Shown: one piece after another, positions 6,041 through 6,286 of the stretch | Layout of the letters: every line of letters starts with the position of its first letter | Position numbering within the stretch: position 1 is the first letter of the stretch | Source: an uncultured bacterium | GTDB lineage: Bacteria; Bacillota_I; Bacilli_A; RF39; UBA660 | DNA length: 6,286 nucleotides | NCBI GenBank assembly: GCA_949285775.1 | Contig: CASEAD010000148.1 | Location: 1 to 6,286 of the forward strand | Reading direction: 5' to 3' | Notes under the pieces: model-generated | What the model was told of the DNA's origin: nothing | Seen by the model: only the letters and a program-made list of their open reading frames with translations | The model's database searches: none | Made by a program: the position numbers and the translations under genes

Positions 6041-6286
6041 ATTGATTATTATCTGTATTTGCATCATCAGTATCAGTTGTAGCATTACCACCACTAACCT
6101 GACTCTCAGTCTCAGTTAAAATAGTAGTTACATCAACCATTTCCGTTCTCTCTTCAATCCATTCTTTAATATCTTCACTACTAACTTGAACAACATTCTC
6201 CTCAGCATCAGGATCAAATGCCTCATTATAACTAGCAGTATTAGGTATTAATAACAACTCAACACTATACTCACTACTCAAATATA
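6039..6286 (-). CDS. C-terminal part of a probable CpaB/RcpC-like exported protein (5' end beyond window)
   Basis: The frame is open to the right edge. The apparent start at 6281 is a TTG with a sense codon before it, so the true start lies outside. The visible 82 residues contain EYSVELLLIPNTASYNEAFDPDAEE and VSSEDIKEWIEERTEMVDV, then an acidic Ser/Thr/Asp/Asn-rich tail with no Lys or Arg. In Bacillota Tad clusters the gene before tadA is commonly an SAF-domain CpaB/RcpC-type protein with one N-terminal membrane helix and an extracytoplasmic body; the VELLLIPNT strand is compatible with the end of such a protein. The SAF domain itself is not in view, so the family call is mostly from position. 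The stop overlaps the tadA ribosome site. Confidence 0.5.
   Translation of the reverse strand, partial: YLSSEYSVELLLIPNTASYNEAFDPDAEENVVQVSSEDIKEWIEERTEMVDVTTILTETESQVSGGNATTDTDDANTDNNQ

Overview
The window is strongly AT-rich. Every gene lies on the minus strand, with short gaps, purine-rich Shine-Dalgarno sites and AT-biased codons. There is no secretin, outer-membrane lipoprotein or other diderm component. This suggests a low-GC Gram-positive (Bacillota-like) genome, possibly an uncultured gut Clostridia or Erysipelotrichia-type lineage; the lineage is inference from composition and gene set only. All visible stop codons are TAA or TAG, and the tryptophan codon checked is TGG, so the standard bacterial code fits.

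Read in the direction of transcription (right to left), the window is one compact Tad/Flp-type pilus operon. The order is: the 3' part of a probable exported CpaB/RcpC-like protein (6286-6039); a TadA/CpaF secretion ATPase with an unusual asparagine-rich tail (6027-4642); two T2SF-type inner-membrane platform proteins, TadB-like (4626-3733) and TadC-like (3733-2936); a 57-residue Flp-like pilin candidate with the strongest ribosome binding site of the cluster (2881-2708); two tandem paralogous single-helix TadE-like minor pilin candidates with conserved cysteines (2675-2235 and 2221-1775); and a TadZ/CpaE-like atypical receiver plus atypical MinD-like ATPase (1757-810). A further minus-strand gene from 761 runs off the left edge. 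It encodes a polytopic membrane protein resembling GT-C fold glycosyltransferases and has no stop inside the window.

Inferred division of labour: TadZ positions the machine at the membrane; TadA hydrolyses ATP and drives the TadB/TadC platform; the platform extrudes the small pilin with the two TadE-like proteins as minor or initiating subunits. The GT-C-like protein may be a neighbouring envelope gene or could decorate a surface product. No prepilin peptidase (TadV/CpaA) is visible, so it must lie outside the window.

The least ordinary features are a shared N-terminal pattern in all three pilin-type proteins (Gly6-x3-Met10 directly before the helix, lacking the canonical Glu at +5), the 104-residue Asn-rich ATPase tail, and two perfect inverted repeats inside coding sequence (45-72 and 1327-1351). 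No stretch longer than about 50 bases is free of genes, and no RNA genes, insertion sequences or CRISPR arrays were seen.
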